Source: Agromyces sp. CF514
Lineage (GTDB): Bacteria; Actinomycetota; Actinomycetes; Actinomycetales; Microbacteriaceae
Length of the DNA: 64,000 nt
Assembly (NCBI RefSeq): GCF_900113185.1
Contig: NZ_FOZD01000001.1
Coordinates: 2,294,001 to 2,358,000 of the forward strand
Direction of reading: 5' to 3'
Shown here: positions 28,007 to 38,497 of the stretch, piece after piece
How positions within the stretch are numbered: the first letter of the stretch is position 1
Layout of the letters: every line of letters starts with the position of its first letter
Notes under the pieces: generated by a model
Databases searched by the model: none
What the model was told of the DNA's origin: nothing
The model's input: only the letters and a program-made list of their open reading frames with translations
Translations under genes and position numbers: made by a program

Positions 28007-30085
28007 TCACCAGGTCGACGGCGCCGGGGGAGCGACGACCGGCGGCCGATCGTTGCATGTGATCAGGTTCGGCAGGTACGGGGCGAGCCACGGGGTACCT
28101 GGGTGGTACTCGTTCGCGTCCACGCCGTCGTTGCCTCCGAGGTCGGCGAGCGAGAACTCCGATCCGTTCACCCAGTCCCAGTTGAAGGCACCGCAGTTGT
28201 TCACGCCCCAGTGCCCGACGCCGCGCACGTCGACGTTCTCGAAGCTCGCGGAGCCCGCCGTCCGGGCGCTGACGACGTTCGTGCCGGTGCCGTCGACGCG
28301 GATGTCGCGGAACTGCACGCCGTCGATGCGGTACGCGTCCTTCACGCCCCATTCGGTGACGAGCATCATCGCACTGTAGGTGCTGTCGAGGAAGTGGTCG
28401 CCGCTCACGACGATGTCGGCCTGGTCGATCGAGCGGTCGAGCGCGTAGAACCAGATCGCGCCGAGTCCGATGTTCCAGTTGAGCTCGTAGGTGCCCGAAC
28501 GGACGGTCGTGTTGTCGGCGATCGACAGCGTGCCCGTGAACGGCTCGGCGCCGAAGCGCGATCCGACGTGGATCCCGCTGCCCTCGCGCACGGGGTCGGC
28601 GACCAGGTTGTTCGAGACGGTCGTGTCGGTACCGCCGTAGATCGCGATGCCGTTCGCGAGCGAGGGCGACTGCACCGTGTTGCGGTCGAAGGTGTTGCCG
28701 GCGTTCGCGATGTGCGCCGACCACATGGCCAGGCCGTCGTCGCCCGTGTTCCGCACGAAGTTACCCGAGACCGTGGAGTCGGTGACGCCCGTGTGGAAGT
28801 TCAGGGCGTCGGCGACCTGGTTCACGATGATGTTGTCCTCGACGACGAGGTCGTGCATCGGCCCGTCGAACCACATGCCCACCTTCGTGTGGCTGAGGTG
28901 CAGTCCGCGGATGCTCGACGAGCTCATCGCGCCGCCGATGCCGTTGACCTGGTCGGTGTCGATCCGCTCGCGCACGTCGCCCTGGATCGCGAAACCCGAG
29001 AGGTGCACGTTCGTGCTGCCGCCGTCCGCGGCATCCTTCCCGTAGAACCCGACCCCCGTGTGCACGGAGCCGTCGGGTGCGGGGGTGCCGAGTGAGACCT
29101 CGCGCCCGCGGATGGTCGTGTACCAGTTGCCCGCGCCCTCGATCGTGACGTCGTCGACGATGATGTGCCGGCTGATCGAGTAGACGCCGGGCGGCACGTA
29201 GACGGGCAGCCGGTGCGCCTTCGCGAAGGCGATCGCCCGGTCGAATGCGCCGGCCGCGTCGCGCTTGCCGAACGGGTCGGCGCCGAAGAGGAGCACGTTC
29301 GCCGCCTTGAGCCGCACGTGCGGTGCGGCGACCCGCTCGGTGTCGATGAGGTCGATCGTCGTCACGGCCGCGGGGGAGTTCTTCGGGGCGGTGAGCCGCA
29401 CGACGTCGCCTGCCCGATACGTCTTGCCCAGCAGCATCCGCTGCTCGTCGTAGAAGTGCATCGGCCGGAACGGCTTGGAGACGGCGTACCCGGCGCCCGG
29501 TACGCAGCCGCACTCGGTGACCCACCAGTCGGGGTGCAGGAGGTCGGCGTTCGGGTCGTTCGTGAAGGGGTACTGGTTGTACAGCCACGAGTACTCGGAC
29601 GTGAGCGTCATGGTCTGCGCGCGGCCGCCGTTCACCGAGACCGCGAGCGGCGCCTGGATGCCGCCGCCGTCGGGGGAGTCGGGGATGCTGTAGCGCACCG
29701 TGACGGCGTTGGCGGCGGCCGGCAGCGTGAACTCGACGTACTCGCCCGGATCGAGCTGCACGGCACTGCGTCCCGACGCCTCGGCGGGCAACGTGTACGC
29801 CTCGCGTGCGGGGCCGATGACGGAGCCGGTGGTCGTCGCGTTCTCGGCCTCCTGCTCGAGGAACGGCACGTCGGCGCCCCGGCCCTGCACGAGTGCCGGA
29901 TCGAGTGAGGCGCGGGTCACGACCGGCGCGGGCTTCGGCGGCGCGGCGGAGGCCGCGAGCGGAGTCGAGACGACGCCTGCGACCGCGAGTGCGGCGATCG
30001 CGACCGCGACGGCCGAACGCCGGCGAGCGGAACGGGGCGGACTGGTGCGCGGAGGCGCGGCTTCGGAACTGGCACGGGTCGTCAT
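28007..30085 (-). CDS. Secreted right-handed beta-helix protein, candidate GH87-like polysaccharide hydrolase
   Basis: The 692-residue protein has an export signal: an Arg-rich start ([29 protein letters not shown]). Next comes a carbohydrate-binding-like module (about 60-220; [40 protein letters not shown]). From about residue 260 it is a parallel beta-helix with a pectate-lyase-like entry ([24 protein letters not shown]) and many strand repeats, including [11 protein letters not shown] with an Asp pair. The combination recalls GH87 mycodextranases/alpha-1,3-glucanases, from memory of that family; the substrate is not proven. The ATG follows GAGAGGA. It stands alone, without transporter or regulator genes, and has the most accessory character in the window. 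Confidence 0.7.
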   Translation of the reverse strand: MTTRASSEAAPPRTSPPRSARRRSAVAVAIAALAVAGVVSTPLAASAAPPKPAPVVTRASLDPALVQGRGADVPFLEQEAENATTTGSVIGPAREAYTLPAEASGRSAVQLDPGEYVEFTLPAAANAVTVRYSIPDSPDGGGIQAPLAVSVNGGRAQTMTLTSEYSWLYNQYPFTNDPNADLLHPDWWVTECGCVPGAGYAVSKPFRPMHFYDEQRMLLGKTYRAGDVVRLTAPKNSPAAVTTIDLIDTERVAAPHVRLKAANVLLFGADPFGKRDAAGAFDRAIAFAKAHRLPVYVPPGVYSISRHIIVDDVTIEGAGNWYTTIRGREVSLGTPAPDGSVHTGVGFYGKDAADGGSTNVHLSGFAIQGDVRERIDTDQVNGIGGAMSSSSIRGLHLSHTKVGMWFDGPMHDLVVEDNIIVNQVADALNFHTGVTDSTVSGNFVRNTGDDGLAMWSAHIANAGNTFDRNTVQSPSLANGIAIYGGTDTTVSNNLVADPVREGSGIHVGSRFGAEPFTGTLSIADNTTVRSGTYELNWNIGLGAIWFYALDRSIDQADIVVSGDHFLDSTYSAMMLVTEWGVKDAYRIDGVQFRDIRVDGTGTNVVSARTAGSASFENVDVRGVGHWGVNNCGAFNWDWVNGSEFSLADLGGNDGVDANEYHPGTPWLAPYLPNLITCNDRPPVVAPPAPSTW

Positions 30086-30351
30086 CGACTCGATTCCTCT
30101 CGTGGTGTACGTCATCGGACACGGGTGCGATCCCGTCGAGTGAGGCGAATGTACGGCCGCGCCTTCGACGCTCACAAGGGTTCATCGCGGATTGTCGAGA
30201 GAATGTCGAGTTCTTGCGACTGCGCACGCAAGCGGCCGCAAGTCGGGTCGCCCGAACCGGCCGTTCGCTGCAAGCCGCCGCGCAAGCCGCCCGGCGGCGG
30301 CACGGGGCGATCGGGTCCTGCGCGCGGGCGAATCGCCCGCCCGCGCCCGAC

Positions 30352-30357
30352 TACAGT
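30352..30357 (+). promoter_or_regulatory. -10 element of thrS
   Basis: TACAGT, 38 bases before the thrS start. Just upstream (30324-30340) is the 7-bp hairpin GCGGGCG/CGCCCGC, which overlaps the expected -35 region. The 309-base divergent gap (30086-30394) has no gene and no T-box-like leader. Confidence 0.4.
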
Positions 30358-30394
30358 TGAAGGGTTCATCTCAACTCACAGGGAGTGGTTCACA

Positions 30395-32383
30395 GTGGCC
30401 GACGGTTTCGAGCTCTTCACCGATCGTTCCGTTGTCGCGATGCGCGTCAACGGCGAGCTCAAGGATCTGGCCACGACGGTGACGGATGCCGATGAGGTCG
30501 AGGCCGTCACGATCGACTCGCCCGACGGGCTCTCGATCCTCCGCCACTCCGCCGCCCACGTGCTCGCGCAGGCCGTGCAGTCGATCAACCCCGAGGCGAA
30601 GCTCGGCATCGGCCCGCCCGTGACCGACGGCTTCTACTACGACTTCGACGTCGCAGAGGCCTTCAGCCCCGAGGACCTCAAGGCCCTCGACAAGGAGATG
30701 GGTCGCATCATCCGCTCGGGTCAGCGTTTCGTGCGCCGCGTCGTGACCGACGACGAGGCCCGCGCCGAGCTCGCGAACGAGCCCTACAAGCTCGAGCTCA
30801 TCGGGCTCAAGGGCTCCGGCGGGCACGGCAAGGGCTCGGGCGACGACCACGAGTCCGTCGAGGTCGGTGCAGGCGAGCTCACGATCTACGACAACGTCGA
30901 TCCCAAGACCGGCGAGGTCGCCTGGAAGGACCTCTGTCGGGGCCCTCACCTGCCGAACACCCGCATGATCGGCAACGGCTGGGCGCTGCAGCGCGTTGCG
31001 GGCGCCTACTGGCGCGGCAGCGAGAAGAACCCGCAGCTCCAGCGCATCTACGGCACCGCCTGGCCCACGAAGGACGAGCTGCGCGCCTACCAGCACCGCC
31101 TCGAGGAGGCCGCCAAGCGCGATCACCGCAAGCTCGGCAAGGACCTCGACCTCTTCTCGTTCCCCGACGAGATCGGCTCGGGCCTCTCGGTCTGGCACCC
31201 CAAGGGCGGGGTCATCCGCGGCGAGATGGAGCAGCACGCGCGCCGTCGTCACATCGAGGGCGGCTACACCTACGTCTACACGCCGCACATCTCGAAGGAA
31301 GACCTCTTCCTCACCTCGAACCACCTCATCACCTACAAGGAGGGCATGTTCCCGCCCATCGTGATGGACGAGGAGCGCGACGCCGAGGGCAACATCACCA
31401 AGCAGGGCCAGGACTACTACCTGAAGCCCATGAACTGCCCGATGCACATCCTCATCTACAAGGAGCGCGGGCGCAGCTACCGCGACCTGCCGATGCGGCT
31501 CGCCGAGAACGGCACGGTCTACCGCAACGAGCTCTCGGGCGCCCTGCACGGGCTCACGCGCGTGCGCGGCTTCACGCAGGACGACTCGCACCTGTTCGTG
31601 ACCCCCGAACAACTCGAGACCGAGGCGACCCGCGTGCTCGAGTTCGTCATCTCGATGCTGCGCGACTTCGGCCTCGAGGACTTCGAGCTCGAGCTGTCGA
31701 TGCGCGACGACGAGAAGTCGAAGTGGATCGGCTCCGACGAGTTCTGGGAGTACTCCACGAACGCGCTGCGCAACGTCGCGGTCGCGAGCGGGCTGAAGCT
31801 CACCGAGGTGCCGGGCGAGGCGGCGTTCTACGGCCCGAAGATCGACCTGAAGACCCGCGACGCCATCGGCCGCACCTGGCAGCTCTCGACGGTGCAGGTC
31901 GACCCGAACCTGCCCGAGCGCTTCGGCCTCGAGTACACGGGCTCCGACGGCGAGCGCCACCGGCCGATCATGATCCACCGCGCCCTCTTCGGCTCGATCG
32001 AGCGGTTCTTCGCGATCCTGCTCGAGCACTACGCGGGCGCCTTCCCCGTGTGGCTCTCACCCGTGCAGGTCGTCGGCATCCCGGTGGCGGAGCAGTACTC
32101 CGAGTACCTCGACGAGATCATCGCGAAGCTCAGGGCGCATGGCGTGCGCGCAGAGGTCGACCACTCCGACGACCGCATGCAGAAGAAGATCCGCACCCAC
32201 ACGACCCAGAAGGTGCCGCTGCAGCTCATCGCCGGCGAGCAGGACCGCTCGGGCGGCACGGTGTCGTTCCGGTTCCGCGACGGCTCGCAGACCAACGGCG
32301 TGCCGGTCGACGACGCGATCGCGCTCGTGCTCGACGCGATCTCCGGTCGCAAGCTCGTGAACACGGCCGAGGACCTCGCGTGA
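30395..32383 (+). CDS. thrS: Threonine-tRNA ligase
   Basis: ThrRS charges tRNA-Thr and edits mischarged serine. The 662-residue protein contains the N-terminal TGS-like domain, the editing domain with the [11 protein letters not shown] motif, the class II catalytic core ([10 protein letters not shown], the zinc ligand Cys in [18 protein letters not shown]) and a C-terminal anticodon-binding domain. The GTG start is preceded by GGGAG 10 bases upstream. The stop codon overlaps the GTG of the HIT gene, so the two are coupled, as in mycobacteria. Confidence 0.97.
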   Translation: MADGFELFTDRSVVAMRVNGELKDLATTVTDADEVEAVTIDSPDGLSILRHSAAHVLAQAVQSINPEAKLGIGPPVTDGFYYDFDVAEAFSPEDLKALDKEMGRIIRSGQRFVRRVVTDDEARAELANEPYKLELIGLKGSGGHGKGSGDDHESVEVGAGELTIYDNVDPKTGEVAWKDLCRGPHLPNTRMIGNGWALQRVAGAYWRGSEKNPQLQRIYGTAWPTKDELRAYQHRLEEAAKRDHRKLGKDLDLFSFPDEIGSGLSVWHPKGGVIRGEMEQHARRRHIEGGYTYVYTPHISKEDLFLTSNHLITYKEGMFPPIVMDEERDAEGNITKQGQDYYLKPMNCPMHILIYKERGRSYRDLPMRLAENGTVYRNELSGALHGLTRVRGFTQDDSHLFVTPEQLETEATRVLEFVISMLRDFGLEDFELELSMRDDEKSKWIGSDEFWEYSTNALRNVAVASGLKLTEVPGEAAFYGPKIDLKTRDAIGRTWQLSTVQVDPNLPERFGLEYTGSDGERHRPIMIHRALFGSIERFFAILLEHYAGAFPVWLSPVQVVGIPVAEQYSEYLDEIIAKLRAHGVRAEVDHSDDRMQKKIRTHTTQKVPLQLIAGEQDRSGGTVSFRFRDGSQTNGVPVDDAIALVLDAISGRKLVNTAEDLA

Positions 32384-32955
32384 CCGACCGCTCGACGAGC
32401 CCCGACCCTGCGGATGCCGCAGCAGAGGGGCTCGTCGATGCGGCGACCCTGCCCGGCGTGCCCGACGCGTTCCAGCGCCTCTGGACGCCCCACCGCATGG
32501 CCTACATCAACGCCGGCGCCGACGCGATGCGTTCGGCGTGCCCGTTCTGCGCGGCTCCCGAGAAGTCCGACGCCGACGGGCTCATCGTTCACCGCGGCCG
32601 CACCGCCTACGTGCTGCTGAACCTGTTCCCGTACAACTCCGGGCACCTGCTGGTCTGCCCGTACCGGCACATCGCGACCTACGACCAGGCGACGCCCGAG
32701 GAGGTCGCAGAGATCGGCGAGCTCACGCAGACCGGCATGCGCGTGCTGCGCGAGGTCTCGCGCTGCGACGGCTTCAACATCGGCATGAACCAGGGGGCGG
32801 TCGCAGGTGCGGGCGTCGACGAGCACCTGCACCAGCACGTCGTGCCCCGCTGGGCGTCGGACGCCAACTTCTTCCCGATCATCGCGCGCACCAAGGCGCT
32901 TCCGCAGCTGCTCGGCGACGTGCGCGTAGCGGTCTCCGAGGCCTGGCCCGCGTAG
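32380..32955 (+). CDS. HIT domain protein, probable dinucleoside polyphosphate phosphorylase/hydrolase
   Basis: The 191-residue protein has the histidine-triad motif HLHQHVV with His149, His151 and His153, and the Cys pair CPFC (54-57). Homologues directly after thrS in mycobacteria (Rv2613c) act on diadenosine polyphosphates (Ap4A), which are side products of aminoacyl-tRNA synthetases, so the pairing makes biochemical sense. It overlaps thrS by four bases. In mycobacteria pgsA follows; here the next gene is pdxY on the other strand. Confidence 0.9.
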   Translation: MTDRSTSPDPADAAAEGLVDAATLPGVPDAFQRLWTPHRMAYINAGADAMRSACPFCAAPEKSDADGLIVHRGRTAYVLLNLFPYNSGHLLVCPYRHIATYDQATPEEVAEIGELTQTGMRVLREVSRCDGFNIGMNQGAVAGAGVDEHLHQHVVPRWASDANFFPIIARTKALPQLLGDVRVAVSEAWPA

Positions 32956-33027
32956 GTGCGGAGCGGTCCCGCCCGCGCACTGCGCGGTCGGCCGCCTCGC
33001 GGTGACGGGGCCAGAGGCGCCGGCGCG

Positions 33028-33064
33028 CGGCATCCGCCCGACGAGTCGCGACGAGCGGATGCCG
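33028..33064. terminator. Hairpin between the convergent HIT and pdxY genes
   Basis: A 10-bp stem (33028-33037 with 33055-33064) encloses a 17-base loop. Both arms are copies of the over-represented GGATGCC motif in opposite orientation. The right arm ends five bases before the pdxY stop codon. Confidence 0.6.
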
Positions 33065-33068
33065 GTGG

Positions 33069-33920
33069 TCAGCGAACCTGACGCACCGTGAACTGCATGC
33101 GGGGGTTGGCGTACGACTCCTGCGACTCGACGAGCTGGAGCTCGCGCTCGCCAGACTCGTAGGTGCGCTCGAGCAGGTCGAACACGCTCGACGTGGTGCG
33201 GGCGAGCGCGTCTGCGGCGTCGCGGGTGCGCAGGTAGTGCGCCGTGAACAGTGCGGCGCTGACATCGCCGGAGCCGTTGGCCTTCATCGGCAGCAGGGGA
33301 GTCTGCACGATCCACGCGCCGTGGTCGTCGACGGCGAGCATCTCGATCGTGCCCTCCTCGCGATCGGGGCGCTCGACGCTCGTGACGAGCACGATCGACG
33401 GACCGGTGGCGCGGATGAGGTCGACCGAGGCGAGGGTCGACTCGAGGGTGTCGGGCTCGGTGTCCGTGAGGAACCCGAGCTCGAACTGGTTCGGCGTGAT
33501 GAGGTCGGCGGCGGGGACCACGCGCTCGCGGAGCAGGATCGGGATGGCCGGCGCCACGAAGCATCCGGATTTCGCATTGCCCATGACGGGGTCGCACGCG
33601 TAGATCGCGTCGGGATTCGCGGCCTTGACCCTCGCGACGGCGTCGAGGATGACGTCGGCGATGCCCTCGCCGCCCTGATAGCCCGAGAGCACGGCGTCGG
33701 TGGTCGGGAACGCCCCGCGCTCCTCGATGCCGGTGATGACCTCGCGCACGTCGTCGGGGGAGATGAGCGGGCCGCGCCAGGCGCCGTACCCGGTGTGGTT
33801 CGAGAAGTTGACCGTGTAGACCGGCATCACCTCGACGCCGATGCGCTGCAGGGGGAAGACGGCGGCTGAGTTGCCGACGTGGCCGTAGGCGACCGCCGAC
33901 TGGATCGAGAGAATCTTCAC
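33069..33920 (-). CDS. pdxY: Pyridoxal kinase PdxY
   Basis: PdxY phosphorylates pyridoxal in the vitamin B6 salvage pathway. The 283-residue protein has the ribokinase-like fold with VNFSNHTGYGAW (substrate site), CDPVMGN (109-115) and the anion-hole motif NGSGDVSA with catalytic Asp219. Start GTG. On the minus strand GATGAT (33927-33932) ends six bases before the GTG, a possible leaderless promoter; alternatively it is read through from pdxR 31 bases upstream. Confidence 0.92.
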   Translation of the reverse strand: MKILSIQSAVAYGHVGNSAAVFPLQRIGVEVMPVYTVNFSNHTGYGAWRGPLISPDDVREVITGIEERGAFPTTDAVLSGYQGGEGIADVILDAVARVKAANPDAIYACDPVMGNAKSGCFVAPAIPILLRERVVPAADLITPNQFELGFLTDTEPDTLESTLASVDLIRATGPSIVLVTSVERPDREEGTIEMLAVDDHGAWIVQTPLLPMKANGSGDVSAALFTAHYLRTRDAADALARTTSSVFDLLERTYESGERELQLVESQESYANPRMQFTVRQVR

Positions 33921-33951
33921 CGATCGATCATCGCACCTTCGACGTGCGTGC

Positions 33952-35289
33952 TCAGCCCGCCATCCGCTGCTGGTCGCGAACGGCGCGGACCGAGGCGCCG
34001 ATGTCGGCGGCGAGCTTCGAGAGGTCGGTGTCGGGAAGCTCGTGCACCGTCAGCCGGAGGCGCTCGGACGGCGTTCGGTCGCCGAGCGCGAACTCGTCGC
34101 CCGGGCGGACGAGCCATCCGCGGCGCATGAGCTGCTCCGACACGTCGCGTGCCGGCGCCCCGAGCGGAACCCAGACGTTCAGGCCGTCGCCGGGGGCGGC
34201 ATGCACGCCCTGGCGCGTGAGCAGCTCGGCGAACCGCGCGTTGCGCTCGGCATAGTGCACCCCGGCCCGTTCGATGCCGGCGCGCACGTCGGAATCGGTC
34301 ACGAGGGCGTGCACGAGGCGCTGCAGCAGGTGGCTGACCCAGGTCGTGCCCGGGGTCAGGCGCATCGCGAGCCGGTCGGCCGTCTCGGGATCGGACGCGG
34401 TGACCGCCAGGCACATGTCGGGACCGAGGAACTTCGACACCGAGCGCACCAGCGCCCAGCGACGGTGGCCAACACCGATCATGGAGTGCTTCGGCTGCCG
34501 GGAGAGCAGCGAGTAGTGGTCGTCCTCGATCACGAGCACGTACGGATGCTCCGCGAGCACGGCTCGCAGCTCGGCCGCGCGCTGCTCCGAGAGGCTTGCC
34601 CCCGTCGGGTTCTGCGCCCGCGGCGTGCAGATGACCGCGCGGACGCCCTGCTCGAGCGCGGCGCGCAGCCCCTCGACGGTCATGCCCTCGTCGTCGACCG
34701 GCACGGGGACCGGCCGGTAGCCCGCCACGCGGACGGTGTGGATGCTCGTGAGGAAGCACGGATCCTCGAGTGCGACCGCGTCGTCGCGGGTCAGCGCCTG
34801 CGCCAGCAGGCGTTCGACGGCATCGGCCGCGCCGCTCGTGACGGTGATGCGCATCGGGGTTCCTGACGGCAGGTCGGCGCTCATCCACTCGTTCGCCCAG
34901 TCGTCGAGGCCGGGGTCGATGACGGGCTCGCCGTAGAGCACCGGACGGCGGGCGATGCCCGCGAGGGCGTCGGACGGGTCGGGGATGTACGAGGCATCCG
35001 GGTTGCCGGTGGCGAGGTCGCGGAGGGCCGTGTCGGCGGCGAAGCCCTCCTGCGCGACGGGGGAGGCGCCGGCGACACGCGTGCCGCCGCGGCCGCGGGT
35101 GACGACCACCCCGGCGTTGATGAGCTGCCGATAGGCGGACACCGCGGTGTTGCGGTTGACTCCGAGCTGCTCGGCGAGGGCGCGGACCGGGGGCAGGGCA
35201 TCGCCGGGGCGTAGCTCGCCGCGCTCGATGAGCGTGCGCAGGCTCTCGGCGATCTCGGATGCGGAACGGCCCTCGATGTCGACGATCAC
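33952..35289 (-). CDS. pdxR: MocR/PdxR-type regulator (GntR DNA-binding domain fused to an aminotransferase-like domain)
   Basis: The first 70 residues are a GntR-type winged helix ([41 protein letters not shown] region); the remaining 370 form a fold-type I aminotransferase-like domain with NPTG (227-230), Asp256 and the PLP lysine Lys286 in SVSKFLGP. PdxR proteins sense PLP and control pdxST, and in Corynebacterium activate it. The GTG start follows AAGGAGG. It is divergent from pdxST across 122 bases containing a palindrome, and followed by pdxY, so local B6 control is very likely. Confidence 0.9.
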   Translation of the reverse strand: MIVDIEGRSASEIAESLRTLIERGELRPGDALPPVRALAEQLGVNRNTAVSAYRQLINAGVVVTRGRGGTRVAGASPVAQEGFAADTALRDLATGNPDASYIPDPSDALAGIARRPVLYGEPVIDPGLDDWANEWMSADLPSGTPMRITVTSGAADAVERLLAQALTRDDAVALEDPCFLTSIHTVRVAGYRPVPVPVDDEGMTVEGLRAALEQGVRAVICTPRAQNPTGASLSEQRAAELRAVLAEHPYVLVIEDDHYSLLSRQPKHSMIGVGHRRWALVRSVSKFLGPDMCLAVTASDPETADRLAMRLTPGTTWVSHLLQRLVHALVTDSDVRAGIERAGVHYAERNARFAELLTRQGVHAAPGDGLNVWVPLGAPARDVSEQLMRRGWLVRPGDEFALGDRTPSERLRLTVHELPDTDLSKLAADIGASVRAVRDQQRMAG

Positions 35290-35327
35290 GTCACCGTCCT
35301 CCTTCCGTCTGCGGTGGCTTGCCGCCC

Positions 35328-35366
35328 ATGCTACCTTTTGGCCTAGGACAAACATCCTCATTGTCT
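35328..35366. promoter_or_regulatory. pdxR/pdxS divergent promoter with a 16-bp palindrome
   Basis: The palindrome TTTGGCCTAGGACAAA (35337-35352) is symmetrical except for one pair. For pdxR, TAGCAT on the minus strand (35328-35333) can be the -10. For pdxS, TTGGCC (35339-35344) and TTGTCT (35361-35366) lie about 17 bases apart. The palindrome overlaps both promoters and is the best candidate PdxR site. Confidence 0.45.
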
Positions 35367-35411
35367 GAAATGCTGCGCGTCGTCCCGCGCGCACCTCCGA
35401 AGGGATCCCCA

Positions 35412-36302
35412 GTGACCGTACCCGAGACGGGCTCCAGCCGCGTGAAGCGCGGCCTCGCCGAGATGCTGAAGGGCGGCGTCATCATGGACGTCGTCACCCC
35501 CGAGCAGGCCCGCATCGCCGAAGACGCCGGCGCCGTCGCCGTCATGGCGCTCGAACGCGTGCCCGCCGACATCCGCGCCCAGGGCGGCGTCGCCCGGATG
35601 AGCGACCCCGACCTCATCGAGGCCATCATCGCCGAGGTCTCCATCCCCGTCATGGCGAAGGCCCGCATCGGCCACTTCGTCGAGGCGCAGGTGCTCCAGG
35701 CCCTCGACGTCGACTACATCGACGAGTCCGAGGTGCTCTCCCCGGCCGACTACGTCAACCACATCGACAAGTGGGGCTTCAACACCCCGTTCGTCTGCGG
35801 CGCGACCAACCTCGGCGAGGCGCTCCGCCGCATCAACGAGGGTGCGGCCATGATCCGCTCGAAGGGCGAGGCCGGAACGGGCGACGTCTCCGAGGCGACC
35901 AAGCACATCCGCAAGATCAGGTCCGAGATCAACGTGCTCCGCTCCATGACGAAGGACGAGCTGTACGTCGCCGCGAAGGAGCTGCAGGCCCCGTACGACC
36001 TCGTCGTCGAGATCGCCGAGACCGGCAAGCTCCCCGTGGTGCTCTTCACCGCGGGCGGCGTCGCCACCCCGGCGGATGCCGCGATGATGATGCAGCTCGG
36101 CGCCGACGGCGTCTTCGTGGGTTCGGGCATCTTCAAGTCGGGCAACCCCGAGGCGCGGGCAGCGGCCGTCGTCAAGGCGACCGCGTTCTACGACGACCCG
36201 TCCGTCATCGCCGAGGTGTCGCGCGGACTCGGCGAGGCCATGGTCGGCATCAACGTCGCCGACCTCGCCGCACCGCACCGCCTCGCCGAGCGCGGCTGGT
36301 GA
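35412..36302 (+). CDS. pdxS: Pyridoxal 5'-phosphate synthase, synthase subunit
   Basis: PdxS makes PLP from ribose 5-phosphate, glyceraldehyde 3-phosphate and ammonia delivered by PdxT. The 296-residue TIM-barrel protein has both catalytic lysines: Lys83 in VMAKARIGH and Lys151 in [10 protein letters not shown]. The GTG start follows GAAGGGA; an ATG 42 bases upstream would add residues not typical of the family. The pdxT gene overlaps its stop codon by four bases. Confidence 0.97.
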   Translation: MTVPETGSSRVKRGLAEMLKGGVIMDVVTPEQARIAEDAGAVAVMALERVPADIRAQGGVARMSDPDLIEAIIAEVSIPVMAKARIGHFVEAQVLQALDVDYIDESEVLSPADYVNHIDKWGFNTPFVCGATNLGEALRRINEGAAMIRSKGEAGTGDVSEATKHIRKIRSEINVLRSMTKDELYVAAKELQAPYDLVVEIAETGKLPVVLFTAGGVATPADAAMMMQLGADGVFVGSGIFKSGNPEARAAAVVKATAFYDDPSVIAEVSRGLGEAMVGINVADLAAPHRLAERGW

Positions 36303-36949
36303 CGACCAACCTCCTGAGCGAATCGCTCGACGCGGGGGACCCGGCCTCGGCCGGCCCCCGCGTCGGCGTGCTCGCCCTGCAGGGCGACTTCCGCGAGCAC
36401 GCGAGGGTGCTGGCCGCCCTCGGAGCGCGGGTCTCCCTCGTGCGCCGACCCGGAGAGCTCGAGGAGATCGACGGGCTCGTCATCCCGGGCGGCGAGTCGA
36501 GCGTCATGGACAAGCTCTCCCGCATCTTCGGCCTGCAGGCACCGCTCCGCGAGGCGATCGCGGCCGGACTGCCGGTCTACGGCACGTGCGCGGGCCTCAT
36601 CATGCTCGCCGACACCGTGCTCGACGCGATCGCCGGACAGGAGTCGCTCGGCGGACTCGACGTCGAGGTGCGCCGCAACGCCTTCGGATCGCAGAACCAG
36701 TCGTTCGAGACCGACCTCGACGTGCCCGCCCTCGGTGACGCGCACGTGCACGCGGTGTTCATCCGCGGCCCGGTCGTCGAGTCCGTCGGTCCGAACGCGA
36801 CCGCCCTCGCGGCGCTCGCAGACGGTCGCGTGGTCGCCGTCGAGCAGGGCAACCTGCTGGGCACCAGCTTCCACCCCGAGATCACGGGGGAGCACCGCTT
36901 CCACGAGTACTTCCTCGACAAGGTCCGGTCCCGAGCAGTGGCCGCGTAG
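36299..36949 (+). CDS. pdxT: Pyridoxal 5'-phosphate synthase, glutaminase subunit
   Basis: PdxT hydrolyses glutamine and channels ammonia to PdxS. The 216-residue protein has [18 protein letters not shown], the nucleophile Cys97 in YGTCAGL and the catalytic His-Glu in [16 protein letters not shown]. The N-terminus is about 20 residues longer than typical. The GTG overlaps the pdxS stop, so the two subunits are translated together. Confidence 0.96.
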   Translation: MTTNLLSESLDAGDPASAGPRVGVLALQGDFREHARVLAALGARVSLVRRPGELEEIDGLVIPGGESSVMDKLSRIFGLQAPLREAIAAGLPVYGTCAGLIMLADTVLDAIAGQESLGGLDVEVRRNAFGSQNQSFETDLDVPALGDAHVHAVFIRGPVVESVGPNATALAALADGRVVAVEQGNLLGTSFHPEITGEHRFHEYFLDKVRSRAVAA

Positions 36950-36996
36950 CCTGCGGCTCGGAGCCGGGCTCAGGGCCCACCCGGGGTGATCGTCGC

Positions 36997-37029
36997 GGGA
37001 CATCCCCGACCGGAGAGCAGGGATGTCCC
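36997..37029 (+). terminator. Terminator after pdxT
   Basis: A 10-bp stem (36997-37006 with 37020-37029) with a 13-base loop, 48 bases after pdxT. Its right arm covers a possible upstream ATG of the next gene at 37023, which argues for the later start. Confidence 0.55.
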
Positions 37030-37067
37030 CGGTGCCGCCGTGCGTGCGATGCGGTTGCGTTGCCGGC

Positions 37068-37811
37068 ATGACCACTCGCCTTCCCAGCACCGGCGCGCCC
37101 GATCGCGCCGTCACTCCCGGCACGACCTGTCGCAGCGACGAGGTCGTCGTCATCCATCGGCTGTTCCGCCGCCTGTTCGCCGAAGCGCCCGCGCTCGTCC
37201 GCGGCGTCGCCCCCGACGACACGTCGCACGCGAAGCGCGTCGCGAAGCACCTCCACGGCATCATCGCCCTCCTGCACGTGCATCACCGCACCGAGGACGA
37301 GTACTTCTGGGACGTCATGACCGACCGTGCTCCGGCTTGCGGACTGCACGTCGAGCTCATGCGCCGCCAGCACGGCGCCGTCTCCGATCGCCTCGACGTC
37401 GCGGATGCGCTCGTCGACCGCTGGGCGTACCGGGCCGATGCACCGACGGCCGCCCGCATCGCCGCCGAGCTCGACGAGGTCGATCGGCTGCTCCTCGAAC
37501 ACCTGGCCGACGAGGAGCGCGAAGCCTTCCCCGTGCTCGACGCGATCCTCTCGGACGCCGAATGGGACGACATCCACAAGCACGCGCAGCGCCACAAGCC
37601 GCCGATGCCGATCTTCGTGCTGCTCGGGCTCATGATCGACAGCGTTCCCGAGTCCGAGCGCGCCGCATGGGTGGCGAAGGAGCTCCCGGCTCCGATCCGC
37701 GTCGCGTACCGCACGGTCGGCCGCCGTCAGTACGAGCGGGCGATCGCGCGCGTTCGCGCGATCGGGCGGGGCGCAGCCGGGGCCTCGGGCGTCGTTCCCG
37801 CGATGGCGTGA
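37068..37811 (+). CDS. Hemerythrin-like domain protein
   Basis: The 247-residue protein has the four-helix HHE layout of hemerythrin-like proteins: IHRLFRRLF, LHVHHRTEDEYFWD, RRQHGAVSDRLD and LLLEHLADEEREAFPV, which supply His and Glu ligands for a di-iron site. The C-terminal third (YERAIARVRAIGRG) is a helical tail. Such proteins bind oxygen or nitric oxide, or serve in iron handling; the role here is unknown. I prefer the ATG giving MTTRLPSTG over one 45 bases earlier, which lies in the pdxT terminator. Confidence 0.83.
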   Translation: MTTRLPSTGAPDRAVTPGTTCRSDEVVVIHRLFRRLFAEAPALVRGVAPDDTSHAKRVAKHLHGIIALLHVHHRTEDEYFWDVMTDRAPACGLHVELMRRQHGAVSDRLDVADALVDRWAYRADAPTAARIAAELDEVDRLLLEHLADEEREAFPVLDAILSDAEWDDIHKHAQRHKPPMPIFVLLGLMIDSVPESERAAWVAKELPAPIRVAYRTVGRRQYERAIARVRAIGRGAAGASGVVPAMA

Positions 37812-37854
37812 TCCTGGCCCGCGGCACCGGGAGGCGCTCCGCGACGGGTCGTCG

Positions 37855-37860
37855 TACGCT
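37855..37860 (+). promoter_or_regulatory. -10 element, leaderless arrangement
   Basis: TACGCT ends exactly six bases before the ATG of the DUF1697 gene, with no ribosome site between. Confidence 0.55.
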
Positions 37861-37866
37861 CGGCCC

Positions 37867-38415
37867 ATGACCTCGTACATCGCGCTCCTCCGCGGAGTGA
37901 ACGTCGGCGGCATCACCGTGAAGTCCGCCGAGCTCCGCACGCTCTTCGAGTCCCTCGGGTTCACCGCGGTGCGAACGGTGCTGGCGAGCGGCAACGTCGC
38001 CTTCGAGGACCCCGCTTCGAGCGATGGAGGCCCGGCCGCGGCATCCGTCGCCCTCAAGTCGCGCATCGAGCACGCGCTCGGCGAGCGCTTCGGCTACGAG
38101 GCGTGGATCGTGCTCATCACCCGAGAGGAACTCGAGGGCGTCGTCGCGGCGTTCCCCTTCGACGCCGAGCGCGAGGGCTGGCATCCGTACGTGCTCTTCG
38201 GGTCGGACGCCGCAGACCTCGCCGACCTGCTGCAGGCGGCCGCCGACCTGGATCCGGCGGACGACGTCGTGCAGGCGGGCGACGGCGTCCTGTACTGGCA
38301 CAACCGGCGCGAGCGGGGGGTCGACAGCGCGTTCGCGAAGCTCGCCGCGAAGGCGAGGTTCAAGCCCACGACCACCAATCGCAACCTGCGCACGCTCGAC
38401 AAGCTGCTCGCATGA
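37867..38415 (+). CDS. DUF1697 family protein
   Basis: The 182-residue protein starts with the family signature MTSYIALLRGVNVGG and continues with LRTLFESLGFTAVRTVLASGNVAFE, GWHPYVLFG and a C-terminal motif TTTNRNLRTLDKLLA. DUF1697 proteins are widespread; no biochemical function has been shown. It is probably transcribed alone from the promoter directly before it. Confidence 0.9.
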   Translation: MTSYIALLRGVNVGGITVKSAELRTLFESLGFTAVRTVLASGNVAFEDPASSDGGPAAASVALKSRIEHALGERFGYEAWIVLITREELEGVVAAFPFDAEREGWHPYVLFGSDAADLADLLQAAADLDPADDVVQAGDGVLYWHNRRERGVDSAFAKLAAKARFKPTTTNRNLRTLDKLLA

Positions 38416-38438
38416 AGGCGCCGTGAACGGGCGCTGAC

Positions 38439-38444
38439 TAGAAT
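38439..38444 (+). promoter_or_regulatory. -10 element of the yebC-ruvCAB unit
   Basis: TAGAAT, 54 bases before the yebC ATG. The leader carries CAGGAGA as ribosome site. Confidence 0.5.
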
Positions 38445-38497
38445 GGGCTGGCGCGAACCGGAACGCATCGGTCGCGGAGGATCGATTCAGGAGACGC

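Noticed and set aside
30086..30394. Possible T-box riboswitch in front of thrS
   Set aside because: The leader from the -10 at 30352 is only about 30 bases, and no T-box consensus or specifier stem is present in the gap.
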